Positions 1 through 8,183 are shown, counted from the stretch's first letter. The stretch is DNA of 64,000 bases from Thermoleophilia bacterium (GCA_020845695.1 JADLFG010000029.1:62001-126000); one strand, 5' to 3'. Notes: generated from the letters alone by a model not told the origin. Made by a program: numbers and translations.

Positions 1-1
1 G

Positions 2-244
2 TGCGCGGTGGTCGCGATTCCGGACGAGCGGTGGGGAGAGCGGCCGAAGGCGTTCGTGACGCTGAAGCCGGGCGCGACGGCGACCGAGCGTGAGCTGATC
101 GACTTCTGCCGCGATCGGCTCGCGCACTTCAAGTGCCCGGCGGCGATCCAGCTGGGCGAGCTGCCGAAGACCTCGACCGGGAAGATCCAAAAGTACGTGC
201 TGCGCGAGCGGGAGTGGGCCGGTCGCGAGCGACGGATCGGGTAG
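2..244 (+). CDS. Acyl-CoA synthetase / AMP-dependent ligase, C-terminal fragment (cut by window edge)
   Basis: This is the last 80 residues of an adenylate-forming enzyme whose start lies before the window. These enzymes activate a carboxylic acid with ATP and transfer it to CoA. The visible part is the mobile C-terminal subdomain. It carries the family motif PKTSTGKIQK, whose lysine closes over the adenylate, and ends in a charged tail typical of medium-chain or long-chain acyl-CoA ligases. An aldehyde dehydrogenase gene follows 111 bp later on the same strand. The substrate cannot be read from this fragment. The reading frame is open to base 2. Confidence 0.85.
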   Translation, partial: CAVVAIPDERWGERPKAFVTLKPGATATERELIDFCRDRLAHFKCPAAIQLGELPKTSTGKIQKYVLREREWAGRERRIG

Positions 245-355
245 CGCGGCCGGCCTCCGGTTGGCCGGGACGGCGAAGCAGGCCCCTCGTGGCTCGCCAC
301 CCGGCGCACACGGGTCCGCGTACCCTTCCTGCCAGACGAGCAACGGGGAGGGAGC

Positions 356-1789
356 ATGGCCACTGCGAGCGGGACACTGGAACGTCTCTACGTCGACGGG
401 GAGTGGGTCGAGACAGGCTCCGCGCTCGAGGTCAGGTCGCCCTACTCGGGCGAGGTCGTGGCCACCGTCGCCCGGGCCGGCGGCGAGGAGGCTCGCCGGG
501 CCGTCGACGCGGCCGCGCGGGCGATGCGCGAGCCGCTCCCCGCGTGGCGGCGGGCTGACATCCTCGACCGCGTCGCCGCGCTCGTGCAGGAGCGGGTCGA
601 GGAGCTTGCCCGCACGATCTCGGCCGAGGCGGGCAAGCCGATCAAGAGCGCCCGGGTCGAGGCTTCCCGCTGCGTCAACACCTACAGCCTCTCCGCCGGC
701 GAGGCGCGCCGGCTCGCGGGCGAGTCCGTGCCCATCACCGGCACACAGCCCGGTCAGGGCCACATCGCGTGGACCGTGCGGGTCCCGGTCGGAGTGATCG
801 GCGCGATCACCCCGTTCAACTTCCCGCTCAACCTCGTCGCGCACAAGCTCGCCCCGGCGCTCGCCGCGGGCTGCGCGGTCGTGCTCAAGCCGGCGAGCCA
901 GACGCCGGTCAGCGCTCTGCGACTGGCCGCGATCTGCGAGGAGGCCGGCCTGCCGCCGGGCTGGCTGAACGTGCTCCCCGGCTCCGCTACCGAGGTCGCG
1001 GCTGTGCTCGTCGAGGACGAGCGCGTCCGGATGATCACGTTCACCGGCTCGTCCGAGGTCGGCTGGAGCCTGCGCTCGCGCGCGCCCCAGAAGAAGGTCG
1101 CGCTCGAGCTCGGCAATGCTTCCCCGGTCTTGGTTGAGGCCGACGCCGACCTCGATCTCGCCGCGCAGAAGGTCGCCACCCACGCGTTCGGCTTCGCCGG
1201 GCAGACGTGCGTCTCCGTGCAGCGTGTGTACGTGCGGCGCGAGGTGCTCGACGACTTCGTCTCCCGGCTCGTCCCGAAGGTCGAGGCGCTGCGCGTCGGC
1301 GACCCGGCCGACGACGCAACCGACGTCGGCCCCGTGATCGACGCGTCGAATCGCGAGCGAATCCTCGACTGGATCGAGGAGGCGAAGGCGGGCGGCGCGA
1401 GGGTGCTCGCCGGTGGCGTCGAGGATAACGGCGTCATCCGCCCGACGGTGCTCGCCGACGTCGCGCCCGAGATGAAGGTCTGCCGGCAGGAGATCTTCGG
1501 CCCCGTCTGCTCGGTGATCCCCTATGACTCGCTCGAGGAGGGCTTCGAGCTCGCCAACTCGACCGAGTACGGCCTCCAGGCCGCGATCTTCACCCGCTCG
1601 ATCGCTCCCGCCGTCAGGGCAACCGCGGCGCTCGAGTTCGGCAGCGTGATGATCAACGAGGCGCCCGAATGGCGGGTCGACCAGATGCCCTACGGCGGCA
1701 CGAAGGCGTCCGGGAACACGAAGGAGGGCCCCGCCTACACGATCCGCGAGATGACCGAGGAGCGGCTGGTCGTGCTCGCGACGCCGTAG
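356..1789 (+). CDS. NAD(P)-dependent aldehyde dehydrogenase (477 aa)
   Basis: This is a full-length ALDH-superfamily enzyme that oxidises an aldehyde to the acid with NAD(P)+. Visible landmarks are the cofactor-domain signature TPFNFPLN near residue 152, the general-base glutamate in LELGNASP (about E251) and the catalytic cysteine in FAGQTC (C285). The sequence most resembles the lactaldehyde / non-phosphorylating glyceraldehyde-3-phosphate / sulfolactaldehyde branch. The ATG is preceded by a good GGGAGGGAG ribosome site. It has no N- or C-terminal extension, unlike the BMC-linked aldehyde dehydrogenases elsewhere in the window. It ends only 9 bp from the convergent flavin reductase gene. 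The substrate is not determined; an aminoaldehyde is possible given the nearby PuuD-like gene. Confidence 0.9.
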   Translation: MATASGTLERLYVDGEWVETGSALEVRSPYSGEVVATVARAGGEEARRAVDAAARAMREPLPAWRRADILDRVAALVQERVEELARTISAEAGKPIKSARVEASRCVNTYSLSAGEARRLAGESVPITGTQPGQGHIAWTVRVPVGVIGAITPFNFPLNLVAHKLAPALAAGCAVVLKPASQTPVSALRLAAICEEAGLPPGWLNVLPGSATEVAAVLVEDERVRMITFTGSSEVGWSLRSRAPQKKVALELGNASPVLVEADADLDLAAQKVATHAFGFAGQTCVSVQRVYVRREVLDDFVSRLVPKVEALRVGDPADDATDVGPVIDASNRERILDWIEEAKAGGARVLAGGVEDNGVIRPTVLADVAPEMKVCRQEIFGPVCSVIPYDSLEEGFELANSTEYGLQAAIFTRSIAPAVRATAALEFGSVMINEAPEWRVDQMPYGGTKASGNTKEGPAYTIREMTEERLVVLATP

Positions 1790-1798
1790 GCGTCAGGG

Positions 1799-2410
1799 TC
1801 AGCCGGGCCGGGTCATCGAAAAGACCTCGCCGAGCCGCGCGTACTGGTCGTAGCCGAGCCGGGCGATCGGCTCGAGCCGCAACGTGTCGACGACGCCGTC
1901 GACGATCGCCGCGTCCGCGATGTGAACGCCTACGACCTCGCCGACGACGAGCGTGCTCGGTCGCGCCGGGTCGGAGGCGCGGAGCCGCACCACCTGGACG
2001 AGCACGCACTCGAGCTTCGCCGGGCTCTCGGCGACGAGCGGCACGCGGACGATCCGGGCCGGCTCCCTGGTCAACCCGGCCAGCTCGAGCTCGTCAACCC
2101 CGTGCGGCGCGGGCGCGCTCGACGCGTTGACCGCCTCTCGCAGCGGCCAGCTCGCCAGGTTGACCGCGAACTCGCCGGTCTCCTCGATGTTTCGCAGCGA
2201 ATCTTTCGCGCCGCCGAGCGCGTGCGAGCCGATCGTCGCGAACGCGACCTGCGGCGGGCGGTAGGCGACCGCGTTGAAGAACGAGAACGGCGCCAGGTTC
2301 GCCAGGCCGTCACGGTCGACGCTCGAGACCCAGCCGATTGGCCGCGGTACGACGATTGCGTTGAACGGGTCGAGACGGAGGCGGTGGCCCTCGGAGGGGC
2401 GGTAGAACAT
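1799..2410 (-). CDS. Flavin reductase domain protein (203 aa)
   Basis: This is a protein of the flavin-reductase-like, FMN-binding split-barrel family. The N-terminal half shows the typical pattern RPIGWVSSVDRDG followed by NLAPFSFFNAVAYRPP, which lines the flavin pocket. Members reduce FMN or FAD with NAD(P)H, often for a partner monooxygenase, or use bound FMN themselves. No monooxygenase partner is adjacent. The gene lies 31 bp downstream of the PuuD-like gene on the same strand and may be co-transcribed with it. The length fits the family (about 190-210 aa). The start is the first ATG of the frame. Confidence 0.85.
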   Translation of the reverse strand: MFYRPSEGHRLRLDPFNAIVVPRPIGWVSSVDRDGLANLAPFSFFNAVAYRPPQVAFATIGSHALGGAKDSLRNIEETGEFAVNLASWPLREAVNASSAPAPHGVDELELAGLTREPARIVRVPLVAESPAKLECVLVQVVRLRASDPARPSTLVVGEVVGVHIADAAIVDGVVDTLRLEPIARLGYDQYARLGEVFSMTRPG

Positions 2411-2441
2411 GCCGCTCAGCGGTTCCGGGGAAGCCGCATGG

Positions 2442-3212
2442 CTAGCTCCGGGTGATCGCCACGCTGCGGTCGTTCCCCGTGGCCGCCCGGGACCGGTCCC
2501 CCCGGTAGGCGCGCGCCTCCTCGACCAGGGCCGTGAACAGGCGCTTGTCCTCGTCCTCCTCCGGGTGCCAGAGGACGCCGATCGCGAACCGGTGCGCGGG
2601 ATCCTCGATCGCCTCGATCATTCCGTCCTCGGCCCAACCGACCGCGCGGATTGCCGTACCCACGTGGTCGAGCCCCTGGTGGTGGGAGGAGTGCACGGTC
2701 GCGCGCTCGCCGAGGAGCTCGCCCGTGCGGCTCGCCGGGTCGAGCTTGACCTCGTGCCGGGAGAAGGTACCCGGGACCTCCCGGTGGCCGTTGTGGCCGA
2801 CGAGCTCCGGAAGGTGCTGGTGGAGGCGTCCCCCGTGAACGACGTTCAGCATCTGCATGCCGCGGCAGATCGCGAGCACGGGCAGCTCCCGGTCGAGCGC
2901 CGCCCGGAGCAGAACCAGCTCGGCGCGGTCGCGCTCGGGCTGCGTGATCGTGGTCTCGGGGTGGCGCTCGGCGCCGTAGTTCTCCGGATCGATGTCGGCG
3001 CCGCCGGAGAGGACGAGACCGTCGAGGACATCGAGCGTCTCGCCGACGGCGTCGTCGACCGGCGGGATCAGGATCGGCCGCCCGCCCGCGAGCTCCACCG
3101 ATCGCACGTAGGAGAACGGAAGCACGGCCGCGGGGAGCCTCCAGGCACCCCAGGCTGCCTCTTGGGCATAGGAGGTAATCCCGATGATCGGCCGGATGTG
3201 CTGCGTACTCAC
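2442..3212 (-). CDS. puuD: Gamma-glutamyl-GABA hydrolase-like class I glutamine amidotransferase (peptidase C26, PuuD family)
   Basis: This 256-aa enzyme belongs to the PuuD branch of peptidase C26, which cleaves gamma-glutamyl amides such as gamma-glutamyl-4-aminobutyrate to free glutamate. The nucleophile elbow AICRGMQ carries the catalytic cysteine. GVLWHPEED near the C-terminus carries the His and Glu of the triad, and SGGADIDPENYG is the usual oxyanion-side loop. In the Puu pathway this step follows conjugation of an amine by a glutamine-synthetase-like ligase. Two such ligases lie in this window at 19412 and 35355, so a shared gamma-glutamylation route is plausible. The GTG at 3212 gives the family N-terminus; a TTG at 3248 would add 12 poorly conserved residues. 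The C-terminal 20 residues are variable. Confidence 0.88.
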   Translation of the reverse strand: MSTQHIRPIIGITSYAQEAAWGAWRLPAAVLPFSYVRSVELAGGRPILIPPVDDAVGETLDVLDGLVLSGGADIDPENYGAERHPETTITQPERDRAELVLLRAALDRELPVLAICRGMQMLNVVHGGRLHQHLPELVGHNGHREVPGTFSRHEVKLDPASRTGELLGERATVHSSHHQGLDHVGTAIRAVGWAEDGMIEAIEDPAHRFAIGVLWHPEEDEDKRLFTALVEEARAYRGDRSRAATGNDRSVAITRS

Positions 3213-3360
3213 TCCCCTGCGCCGGGCTCCTGGGAGCCTGCCCTCCAAGTGTACGCTCCCGATCGCCCGGCACGGTGCAGTTGTTCACGCCGGGCTCCCG
3301 GGCTCTCGCCTGGTCCTTGCCGCCGCGCCGCCCGTCCCGGGTCTGCGAGTCTTCGGGGCG

Positions 3361-4644
3361 GTGGTGCAGCGCCCGCTCCAGATCTACGGCGTCGGCCGGC
3401 CAGCCTCCTGGCCGCTCGTCGGGGCGTCGTTCTCGGTCGCCGTCGCCGGCTGGCTCGCCGCCGCTTGCGCGCTCGTGCCGGCGGCGCCACGGCTCGCCGA
3501 CGGCTGGCTCCACGCGGCCGAGCCGCTGCTCGCGATCCACCTCGCCGGGCTCGTCTTTCTCCCCTTCGCGGTCACCGGAGCTGCCTGGCACACGCTCCCG
3601 GTCATGCTCCGCAACGAGCTGCCGTCCGAGCGGCGACTCTGGCTCGCGCTGCCGCCGCTCGGCGGGGGCGCGCCGCTCGCGGCCGGGATCGCTGTGCACA
3701 GCGAGTGGCTCACCTGGGTGTCGGCGGGGCTGCTCGCGGCGGGCCTCGTGCTGGTCGTCCGGGAGCTCGCCGGGCTCGTCGTGCGCGCGCCCGGCGAGAA
3801 GCTGCTCGTGGCGAGCAGGACCGGCGTCGCGCTCTCGGCGCTGCACCTGGTCTCGGCGTTCGTCTTGGGAGCGGTCGCGTTCGCCGCCGACGGGCCGGAC
3901 GCCCCGGGTGTGCCCTTCCAAAGGCTCGTGCTCGTCCACCTGATGCTCGCGGGCCTCGGCTGGCTGACGCTCCTGATCCTCGCCGTCGGGCGGACGCTCG
4001 TCCCGATGCTCGCGCTCGCGCCGGCGGCTCCGCCCCGGCGGCTGCCGGGGGTCGAGCTCGTCTTCACCGGCGGGTTGTGGCTGCTCCTGGCCGGAATCGC
4101 GGCCGCTCTGGACGTGCTCGCGTGGGCCGGCGGGGCGGTGGTCGTGCTCGCGCTCGGGCGCTTCGGCGTGCAGGTGGCGCGGGTTGCCCTGCTCCGGCGA
4201 CTCGACGCGGTCGAGGGGCCGCTGGCGCACGCGCTCGCGGGCTTCGTCTTCCTCGCCCAGGCGGCGGCGTTCGGGTTCGCGACGCTCGCGGGCGCTCTCG
4301 ACGCGTGGCGCGGCACGGCCGTGCTCGCGCTGTTTCTCGTCGTTGGCTGGGCCGGCGGCGTCACGCTGGGCCACCTCGGCAAGCTGCTCTCGCTCTCGGC
4401 CTGGAGCACCTGGCCGCCGGGACCGCGGCCCAGGCAGGCGGCGCTCTACCCGCGGCTGCCGTGGAAGCTCGAGGCGGCCCTGTTCGCGGCCGGCGTCGAG
4501 CTGGTCGGGGTCGGGATCCTGACCGGCAGCTCGGCACTCACCCGCGTCGGGGCGGCGTCAGTCGTCGCGTCGGCGCTCCTGGCGGCTGTGGGGTGCGCCA
4601 CGACGGTGGTGCGGGTGGGCTCGCGGGCAGCTGACGCCGACTGA
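3361..4644 (+). CDS. Polytopic membrane protein, heme-copper-oxidase subunit I / NnrS-like (about 11-12 TM)
   Basis: The protein is almost entirely hydrophobic segments separated by short charged loops. Histidines are placed inside helices (IHLAGLVFLPF, AAWHTLP, VLVHLMLAGLGW), which recalls NnrS and oxidase-subunit-I-like proteins. I cannot see a complete oxidase copper site, so catalytic activity is not claimed. The frame is open from 3184, but the earlier ATG codons overlap the divergent PuuD-like gene. The tandem GTG at 3361/3364 is chosen because the first membrane helix starts about 15 residues later. The last 33 bp of coding sequence and stop are duplicated immediately downstream (see repeat at 4612). 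The function is unknown. Confidence 0.7.
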   Translation: MVQRPLQIYGVGRPASWPLVGASFSVAVAGWLAAACALVPAAPRLADGWLHAAEPLLAIHLAGLVFLPFAVTGAAWHTLPVMLRNELPSERRLWLALPPLGGGAPLAAGIAVHSEWLTWVSAGLLAAGLVLVVRELAGLVVRAPGEKLLVASRTGVALSALHLVSAFVLGAVAFAADGPDAPGVPFQRLVLVHLMLAGLGWLTLLILAVGRTLVPMLALAPAAPPRRLPGVELVFTGGLWLLLAGIAAALDVLAWAGGAVVVLALGRFGVQVARVALLRRLDAVEGPLAHALAGFVFLAQAAAFGFATLAGALDAWRGTAVLALFLVVGWAGGVTLGHLGKLLSLSAWSTWPPGPRPRQAALYPRLPWKLEAALFAAGVELVGVGILTGSSALTRVGAASVVASALLAAVGCATTVVRVGSRAADAD

Positions 4645-4719
4645 GCTTACTCCGCCGCGTGGCTATCCGCATGGGCGAAACAGCCGGGTGGGCTCGCGGG
4701 CAGCTGACGCCGACTGAGC
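4612..4719. repeat. 35-bp direct repeat duplicating the 3' end of the membrane-protein gene
   Basis: The 35 bases at 4612-4646, which encode the last residues and stop of the membrane protein, recur exactly at 4685-4719. The spacer between the copies is 38 bp. The second copy is non-coding. This looks like a short tandem duplication or the footprint of a past recombination. The following 4.72-5.3 kb contains further duplicated material. Confidence 0.9.
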
Positions 4720-4769
4720 GGCGCTCGCGCGCCGGGGCCGCGCGGGCGGTGGAGCTGTCCGGTCGACCC

Positions 4770-4880
4770 TTAGCCCGCCAATGCCATGAAGATCGATGCG
4801 ACGCCAAACGCGAGCAGGACGACTCCGGCGAGCAGACCTCCAAGCTCCCAGATAGTCCTCCGTTTGAAGCGTCCCTTCAT
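4770..4880 (-). CDS. 36-aa single-helix membrane microprotein, paralogous to the N-terminus of the 5306-5959 gene
   Basis: A short frame starts at ATG 4880 with the upstream purine-rich stretch AAGGGGGGAACGGCA. It encodes a charged N-terminus (MKGRFKRRT) followed by one membrane helix (GGLLAGVVLLAFGVASIFM) and a stop. It matches residues 1-36 of the 217-aa membrane protein at 5306-5959 almost residue for residue, and the 5' leader is duplicated as well. It is either a small membrane peptide under the same control as its larger paralog, or a truncated duplicate. The conserved helix with several substitutions, and the intact start and stop, favour some constraint, but this is inference. Confidence 0.5.
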   Translation of the reverse strand: MKGRFKRRTIWELGGLLAGVVLLAFGVASIFMALAG

Positions 4881-5031
4881 TGCCGTTCCCCCCTTGCCTC
4901 GAGCTTCCGCTCCCTCGCGCTCGTCCCGAGCCGCGGGGCCAGCCGCAAGCTATTTCCCCTCGCCGCGGGGGGCATCGGGGGATGCACTGAGTTCTGGTGC
5001 GGGTTCCCCGCAAGGCGGGCGCGCGCCGCGC
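4881..5031 (-). promoter_or_regulatory. Conserved 5' leader, copy 1 (candidate structured RNA)
   Basis: About 150 bp upstream of the microprotein start is roughly three-quarters identical by eye to the region upstream of the 217-aa membrane protein. Conserved blocks on the minus strand are CCCGCCTTGCGGGGAACCC, the hairpin GCATCCCCCGATGC, and CTTGCGGCTG with a downstream CGGGAC. Conservation in blocks that can form stems, outside any protein frame, suggests a cis-acting RNA. The first block faintly resembles the c-di-AMP (ydaO) riboswitch core, but the rest does not match well. Confidence 0.45.
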
Positions 5032-5171
5032 GGGGTCAGGCACCCGGACCTGGCCGGGATTGACATGGCTCGGGGTCAGGCACCCGGACCTGGCCGGGAT
5101 TGACATGGCTCGGGGTCAGGCACCCGGACCTGGCCGGGATTGACATGGCTCGGTTCAGGCACCCGGACCTG
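5032..5171. repeat. Tandem array of 40-bp repeats (3 full units plus a degenerate half unit)
   Basis: Units of 40 bp start at 5032, 5072 and 5112 and are identical. A fourth starts at 5152 with GGTTCAGGCACCC and degenerates after about 20 bp. Each unit begins GGGGTCAGGCACCC, which resembles the GGGGTCAGACCCC palindromes found inside the aldehyde dehydrogenase gene near 12.9-13.1 kb, so both may belong to one genome-wide repeat family. There are no unique spacers, so it is not a CRISPR array. The array sits exactly at the upstream edge of the duplicated leader. Confidence 0.9.
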
Positions 5172-5305
5172 CGACCACGCTCGCGAGGGCCGCGTCGCGC
5201 GACCGGAGCTCCTGACACGGCGGAGGGGCGAGTCGAGCCCCGCCCCTCCGTGAGAACCGGCCGCGGTCTCGTCAGGGGCGGTCCGGTTGCGTGCCGCGAT
5301 TCCGG
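5172..5305. other. Intergenic stretch between the repeat array and the 217-aa membrane gene
   Basis: No convincing frame is visible here. The sequence is GC-rich and contains a GGCGGAGGGGCG / CGCCCCTCCG inverted pair near 5219-5249 that could act as a terminator for the convergent side of the minus-strand gene at 5306. Confidence 0.35.
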
Positions 5306-5959
5306 TCAGCCCGCGGTCGCCACCGTGGGCACCCCGGCTGGCGCCGCCGCCGTGACCCGCTTGCGCAGCGCGACCTCGGCGAGGACGAAGAAGCCGACAC
5401 CGGCGAGGACGAGCGCGATGCCGACGATGATGCCGAACTTGGCTACGTTCTCGGCGAAGAAGGCCATGTTGAGCGCGCTCGTGAGCGCGGTCGCGGTCAC
5501 CCACGTGTTGCGTGCCCCGTTGGCAACCGGCTTGCCGCTGTCGTCGGTCAGCGCCTCGTCGGGATTGCTCGTTCCGGCCGGATTGCCGGGGTCGGTGGCG
5601 GCGACGAAGCGGCCCAACTCCGAGTAGGTCAGCCCGCCGCTCGACTCCAGCGCATGGATGCGCATGTACTGGGCGAAGCACCTGGCCTCGGACCCGTTGT
5701 CGATCGACTCGCCCTCGGACAGGCTGCAGGTCGGGAAGGCGACCGGAGTGGCGATCCCCGTCTCTGCCCAGCCTGCCTTGATCAGGGCCGGGGTCATGTC
5801 GTCGCCGGCGGTGATCTTCTCCAGCCGTACGTTCGTCTTGACCGTGTTCAGTCCGTCGACGCCCATGAAGATCGATGCGGCGCCAAACGCGAGCAGAACC
5901 ACTCCCGCGATCAGGCCCCCGAGCTCCCAGACGGTTCTCTGTGCGAAGAGCCTCTTCAT
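5306..5959 (-). CDS. Two-helix membrane protein with a large extracytoplasmic loop (217 aa), function unknown
   Basis: The start at ATG 5959 follows a GGGGGAACGGCG ribosome region. A charged N-terminus leads into TM1 (about residues 12-33). An extracytoplasmic domain of about 130 residues follows, containing two cysteines (CSLSEG, ARCFAQ) that could form a disulfide, and then TM2 (about 172-196) with a short basic tail. Residues 1-36 are duplicated as the microprotein at 4770. I do not recognise the family. A role in envelope sensing or in scaffolding a membrane complex is possible but unproven. It is preceded by a conserved leader (see 5960). Confidence 0.75.
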   Translation of the reverse strand: MKRLFAQRTVWELGGLIAGVVLLAFGAASIFMGVDGLNTVKTNVRLEKITAGDDMTPALIKAGWAETGIATPVAFPTCSLSEGESIDNGSEARCFAQYMRIHALESSGGLTYSELGRFVAATDPGNPAGTSNPDEALTDDSGKPVANGARNTWVTATALTSALNMAFFAENVAKFGIIVGIALVLAGVGFFVLAEVALRKRVTAAAPAGVPTVATAG

Positions 5960-6111
5960 CGCCGTTCCCCCTAGCCTCGAAGTCCCGCTCTCTCGTGCCT
6001 GTCCCGAGCTGCGGGTTCAGCCGCAAGGTATTCACGGTTGCCAGGCGGAGCATCGGGGGATGCGCTGAGATCTCCTGTGGGTTCCCCGCAAGGCGGGTGC
6101 GCGCTTGCCGC
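5960..6111 (-). promoter_or_regulatory. Conserved 5' leader, copy 2 (candidate structured RNA)
   Basis: This is the partner of the leader at 4881-5031, placed directly upstream of the 217-aa membrane protein. The same blocks are conserved: CCCGCCTTGCGGGGAACCC, CTCAGCGCATCCCCCGATGC (a hairpin) and CTTGCGGCTGAACCCGCAG. Between them this copy reads GGCAACCGTGAATACC where copy 1 differs. That both copies keep their distance to the start codon argues for a 5' UTR element controlling translation or transcription. Confidence 0.45.
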
Positions 6112-6138
6112 ACGGACCCGACGTGAGCCGGCGCAGCG

Positions 6139-7296
6139 TCAGCGCGTCTCGAGCGCGAGCGCCGTCCGGTAGCAGGCGACGATGTCGGCGACTGTCCAGG
6201 GCACGGGCGCGAGCGAGATGAAGAAGTCCCCGCGGGCGGCGTCGGCGAGCGCCGGGAGGTGCTCCTCGCGGACGCCGATCGAGGCGAGCGTCGGGAAGTC
6301 GAGCTCGCGCAGAATTCGCCTGATCGCGCGCACGGCGCGCGAGCCGTCGGCGGCGCCGCCGCCCGGCTCGCCCAGGGCGTCCGCGATCCGCTCGAGTTGT
6401 TCCACGGCGCCCGGCCGGTCGTGCTCGATCGTCTCGGCGAGCACGAGGCCGATCGTCAGCCCGTGCGGGACGTGGAAGCGCCCGCCGATCGCCTGGGCGA
6501 TCGAGTGCTCGGAGCCGCAGTCGGAGATGTTCATGGCGAGGCCCCCGAGCAGGCTTGCGCACGACATCCGGCTGCGCGCCTCCCGGTTCGAACCGTCCGA
6601 GACGACCGCCGGCAGCGCGTCCGCGGCCAGCCGGATTCCCTCGAGCGCGATGCCGTTCCCGATCGGCGTGCGCACCGTCACGACCATGGCTGCGACCAGC
6701 TGCGCGAGCGCGTCGATCCCCGCGTACAGCGTGGGCGCGCGCGGCAGACCATGCGTCAGCTCGGGGTCGACGAGGGCGTGCTGGGCCCGCATGAGCGGGT
6801 GCGCGATCCCCGCCTTCGTGCCGGCCTGTTCGTCCGTGATCACCGCCGCGCCGGATACCTCCGATCCGGTGCCCGCGGTGGTCGGGATCGTGACCAGCGG
6901 AATCCGGGGCGGCTCGAAGGTCGCGTCGCCCGCGGTGAAGCGTAGGTACGGGCCGCCCTGGCCGGCAACGAGGCGCGCGGCCTTGGCGGTGTCCATGACC
7001 GAGCCGCCGCCGATCGCGATCACGCTGTCGGCGCCCGACGCGGCGAGCGCCGCTGCGGCGGCCTCGACGTCCTCGACGGTCGGCTCGCCCGCGCCCTTCT
7101 GGAAGCGGCCCGCCTCGCCGCCGGCTCCCGCGAGCGCGGCCACGATCGGCGGGAGCTCCTGCACATGCTCGTCGATCACCACGAACGGCCGGGAGGCCTC
7201 CCCGTCCCGGAGCACCTCGCCGAGCAAGGCGACCGAGCCAGCGCCGAAGCGGATGCGGACCGGCAGGTGGTTGGCGAAGGGCGGGATGACGTCCAC
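6139..7296 (-). CDS. Iron-containing (group III) alcohol dehydrogenase (385 aa)
   Basis: This belongs to the family of NAD(P)-dependent Fe2+ or Zn2+ alcohol dehydrogenases that interconvert alcohols and aldehydes. The GGGSVMDTAKAARL nucleotide loop, the TTAGTGSE motif and the metal-binding segment EHSIAQAIGGRFHVPHG, with its spaced histidines, are all present. GTG 7296 gives the normal length; upstream residues in frame are low-complexity. Enzymes of this family are the usual alcohol dehydrogenase of BMC metabolosomes. This one lies 2 kb from BMC locus A on the same strand and could serve it, although it shows no targeting helix and two unrelated genes intervene. Confidence 0.9.
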   Translation of the reverse strand: MDVIPPFANHLPVRIRFGAGSVALLGEVLRDGEASRPFVVIDEHVQELPPIVAALAGAGGEAGRFQKGAGEPTVEDVEAAAAALAASGADSVIAIGGGSVMDTAKAARLVAGQGGPYLRFTAGDATFEPPRIPLVTIPTTAGTGSEVSGAAVITDEQAGTKAGIAHPLMRAQHALVDPELTHGLPRAPTLYAGIDALAQLVAAMVVTVRTPIGNGIALEGIRLAADALPAVVSDGSNREARSRMSCASLLGGLAMNISDCGSEHSIAQAIGGRFHVPHGLTIGLVLAETIEHDRPGAVEQLERIADALGEPGGGAADGSRAVRAIRRILRELDFPTLASIGVREEHLPALADAARGDFFISLAPVPWTVADIVACYRTALALETR

Positions 7297-7445
7297 GTTG
7301 GCTACCCCCGTTCGAGCGCTCGCTCGGGCGCCCGCTCCAGCTTCGAGAGCGGGTGCGCCGTGCTGCCGGCGCATCCTAATGGGTCGGCTCCGGGCGGCCG
7401 AGGCCCGAGCGGCTCGTCGCGGCCGGCGCGAGCTATGCTGGGCGC

Positions 7446-8105
7446 GTGGATGCCCGCCGGCTCCTCGCGCGTGTGCTCGAGCTGCCCGGCCCGGAGGGCG
7501 CGCTGCCGGGGCGGGCTGAGCCGATGGCGCTGCCGGCCAGGCACGAGGTGCTGGGGACGTCGCTCCTGCCGCCGTTCCCCGCCGGGCTCGAGCGTGCGCT
7601 GTTCGCGCTCGGCTGCTTCTGGGGCGCCGAGCGCCGCTTCTGGCAGCTCCCGGGTGTTCACACGACCGCGGTCGGCTACGCGGGCGGCCTGACGCCGAAT
7701 CCAACCTACGAGGAGGTCTGCTCCGGCCGGACCGGGCACGCCGAGGCGGTGCTCGTCGTCTTCGATCCGGAGGCGGTCCGATACGGGGAGCTGCTCCGGG
7801 TCTTCTGGGAGAGCCACGATCCCACCCAGGGGATGCGCCAGGGCAACGACGTCGGGACGCAGTACCGCTCGGCGATCTGGACTCACTCGCCCGGGCAGGC
7901 CGCGGCCGCCGGCGCCTCGCGCGGGGCCTACCAGCGCGAGCTGGCGCGGGCGGGCCACGGGGAGATCACGACGGAGATCGGGCCGGCCGGGCTCTTCTAC
8001 CACGCGGAGCCCTACCACCAGCAGTACCTGGCGAAGAACCCCGGCGGCTACTGCGGCCTCGGTGGCACCGGTGTCGCGTGCCCGGTCGGGCTCGCGCGCG
8101 CCTAG
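7446..8105 (+). CDS. msrA: Peptide methionine sulfoxide reductase MsrA (219 aa)
   Basis: MsrA reduces the S-epimer of methionine sulfoxide in proteins, using a catalytic cysteine regenerated by thioredoxin. The signature [11 protein letters not shown] with the nucleophilic cysteine is present, followed by VGYAGG and [13 protein letters not shown]-terminal [14 protein letters not shown] stretch supplies resolving cysteines. An N-terminal extension of about 45 residues precedes the catalytic domain, as in several actinobacterial MsrA proteins. The GTG at 7446 is used. It is transcribed divergently from the iron alcohol dehydrogenase. Confidence 0.93.
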   Translation: MDARRLLARVLELPGPEGALPGRAEPMALPARHEVLGTSLLPPFPAGLERALFALGCFWGAERRFWQLPGVHTTAVGYAGGLTPNPTYEEVCSGRTGHAEAVLVVFDPEAVRYGELLRVFWESHDPTQGMRQGNDVGTQYRSAIWTHSPGQAAAAGASRGAYQRELARAGHGEITTEIGPAGLFYHAEPYHQQYLAKNPGGYCGLGGTGVACPVGLARA

Positions 8106-8183
8106 CTCCGCTCCGTCCCCGAGGCGGTCCGGCTGCTCGCGCGTGTCCGGCTGGGGCGGCGATCCGGATCGTCCGCGCCTATT

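Noticed and set aside
5032..5171. CRISPR array
   Set aside because: The 40-bp units are directly contiguous with no unique spacers, and no cas genes are nearby.
5960..6111. Firm assignment of the leader as a c-di-AMP (ydaO) riboswitch
   Set aside because: Only the GCGGGGAACCCA-like block and a GTGAAT in one copy fit. The second copy lacks GTGAAT and the downstream pseudoknot partner is not evident.
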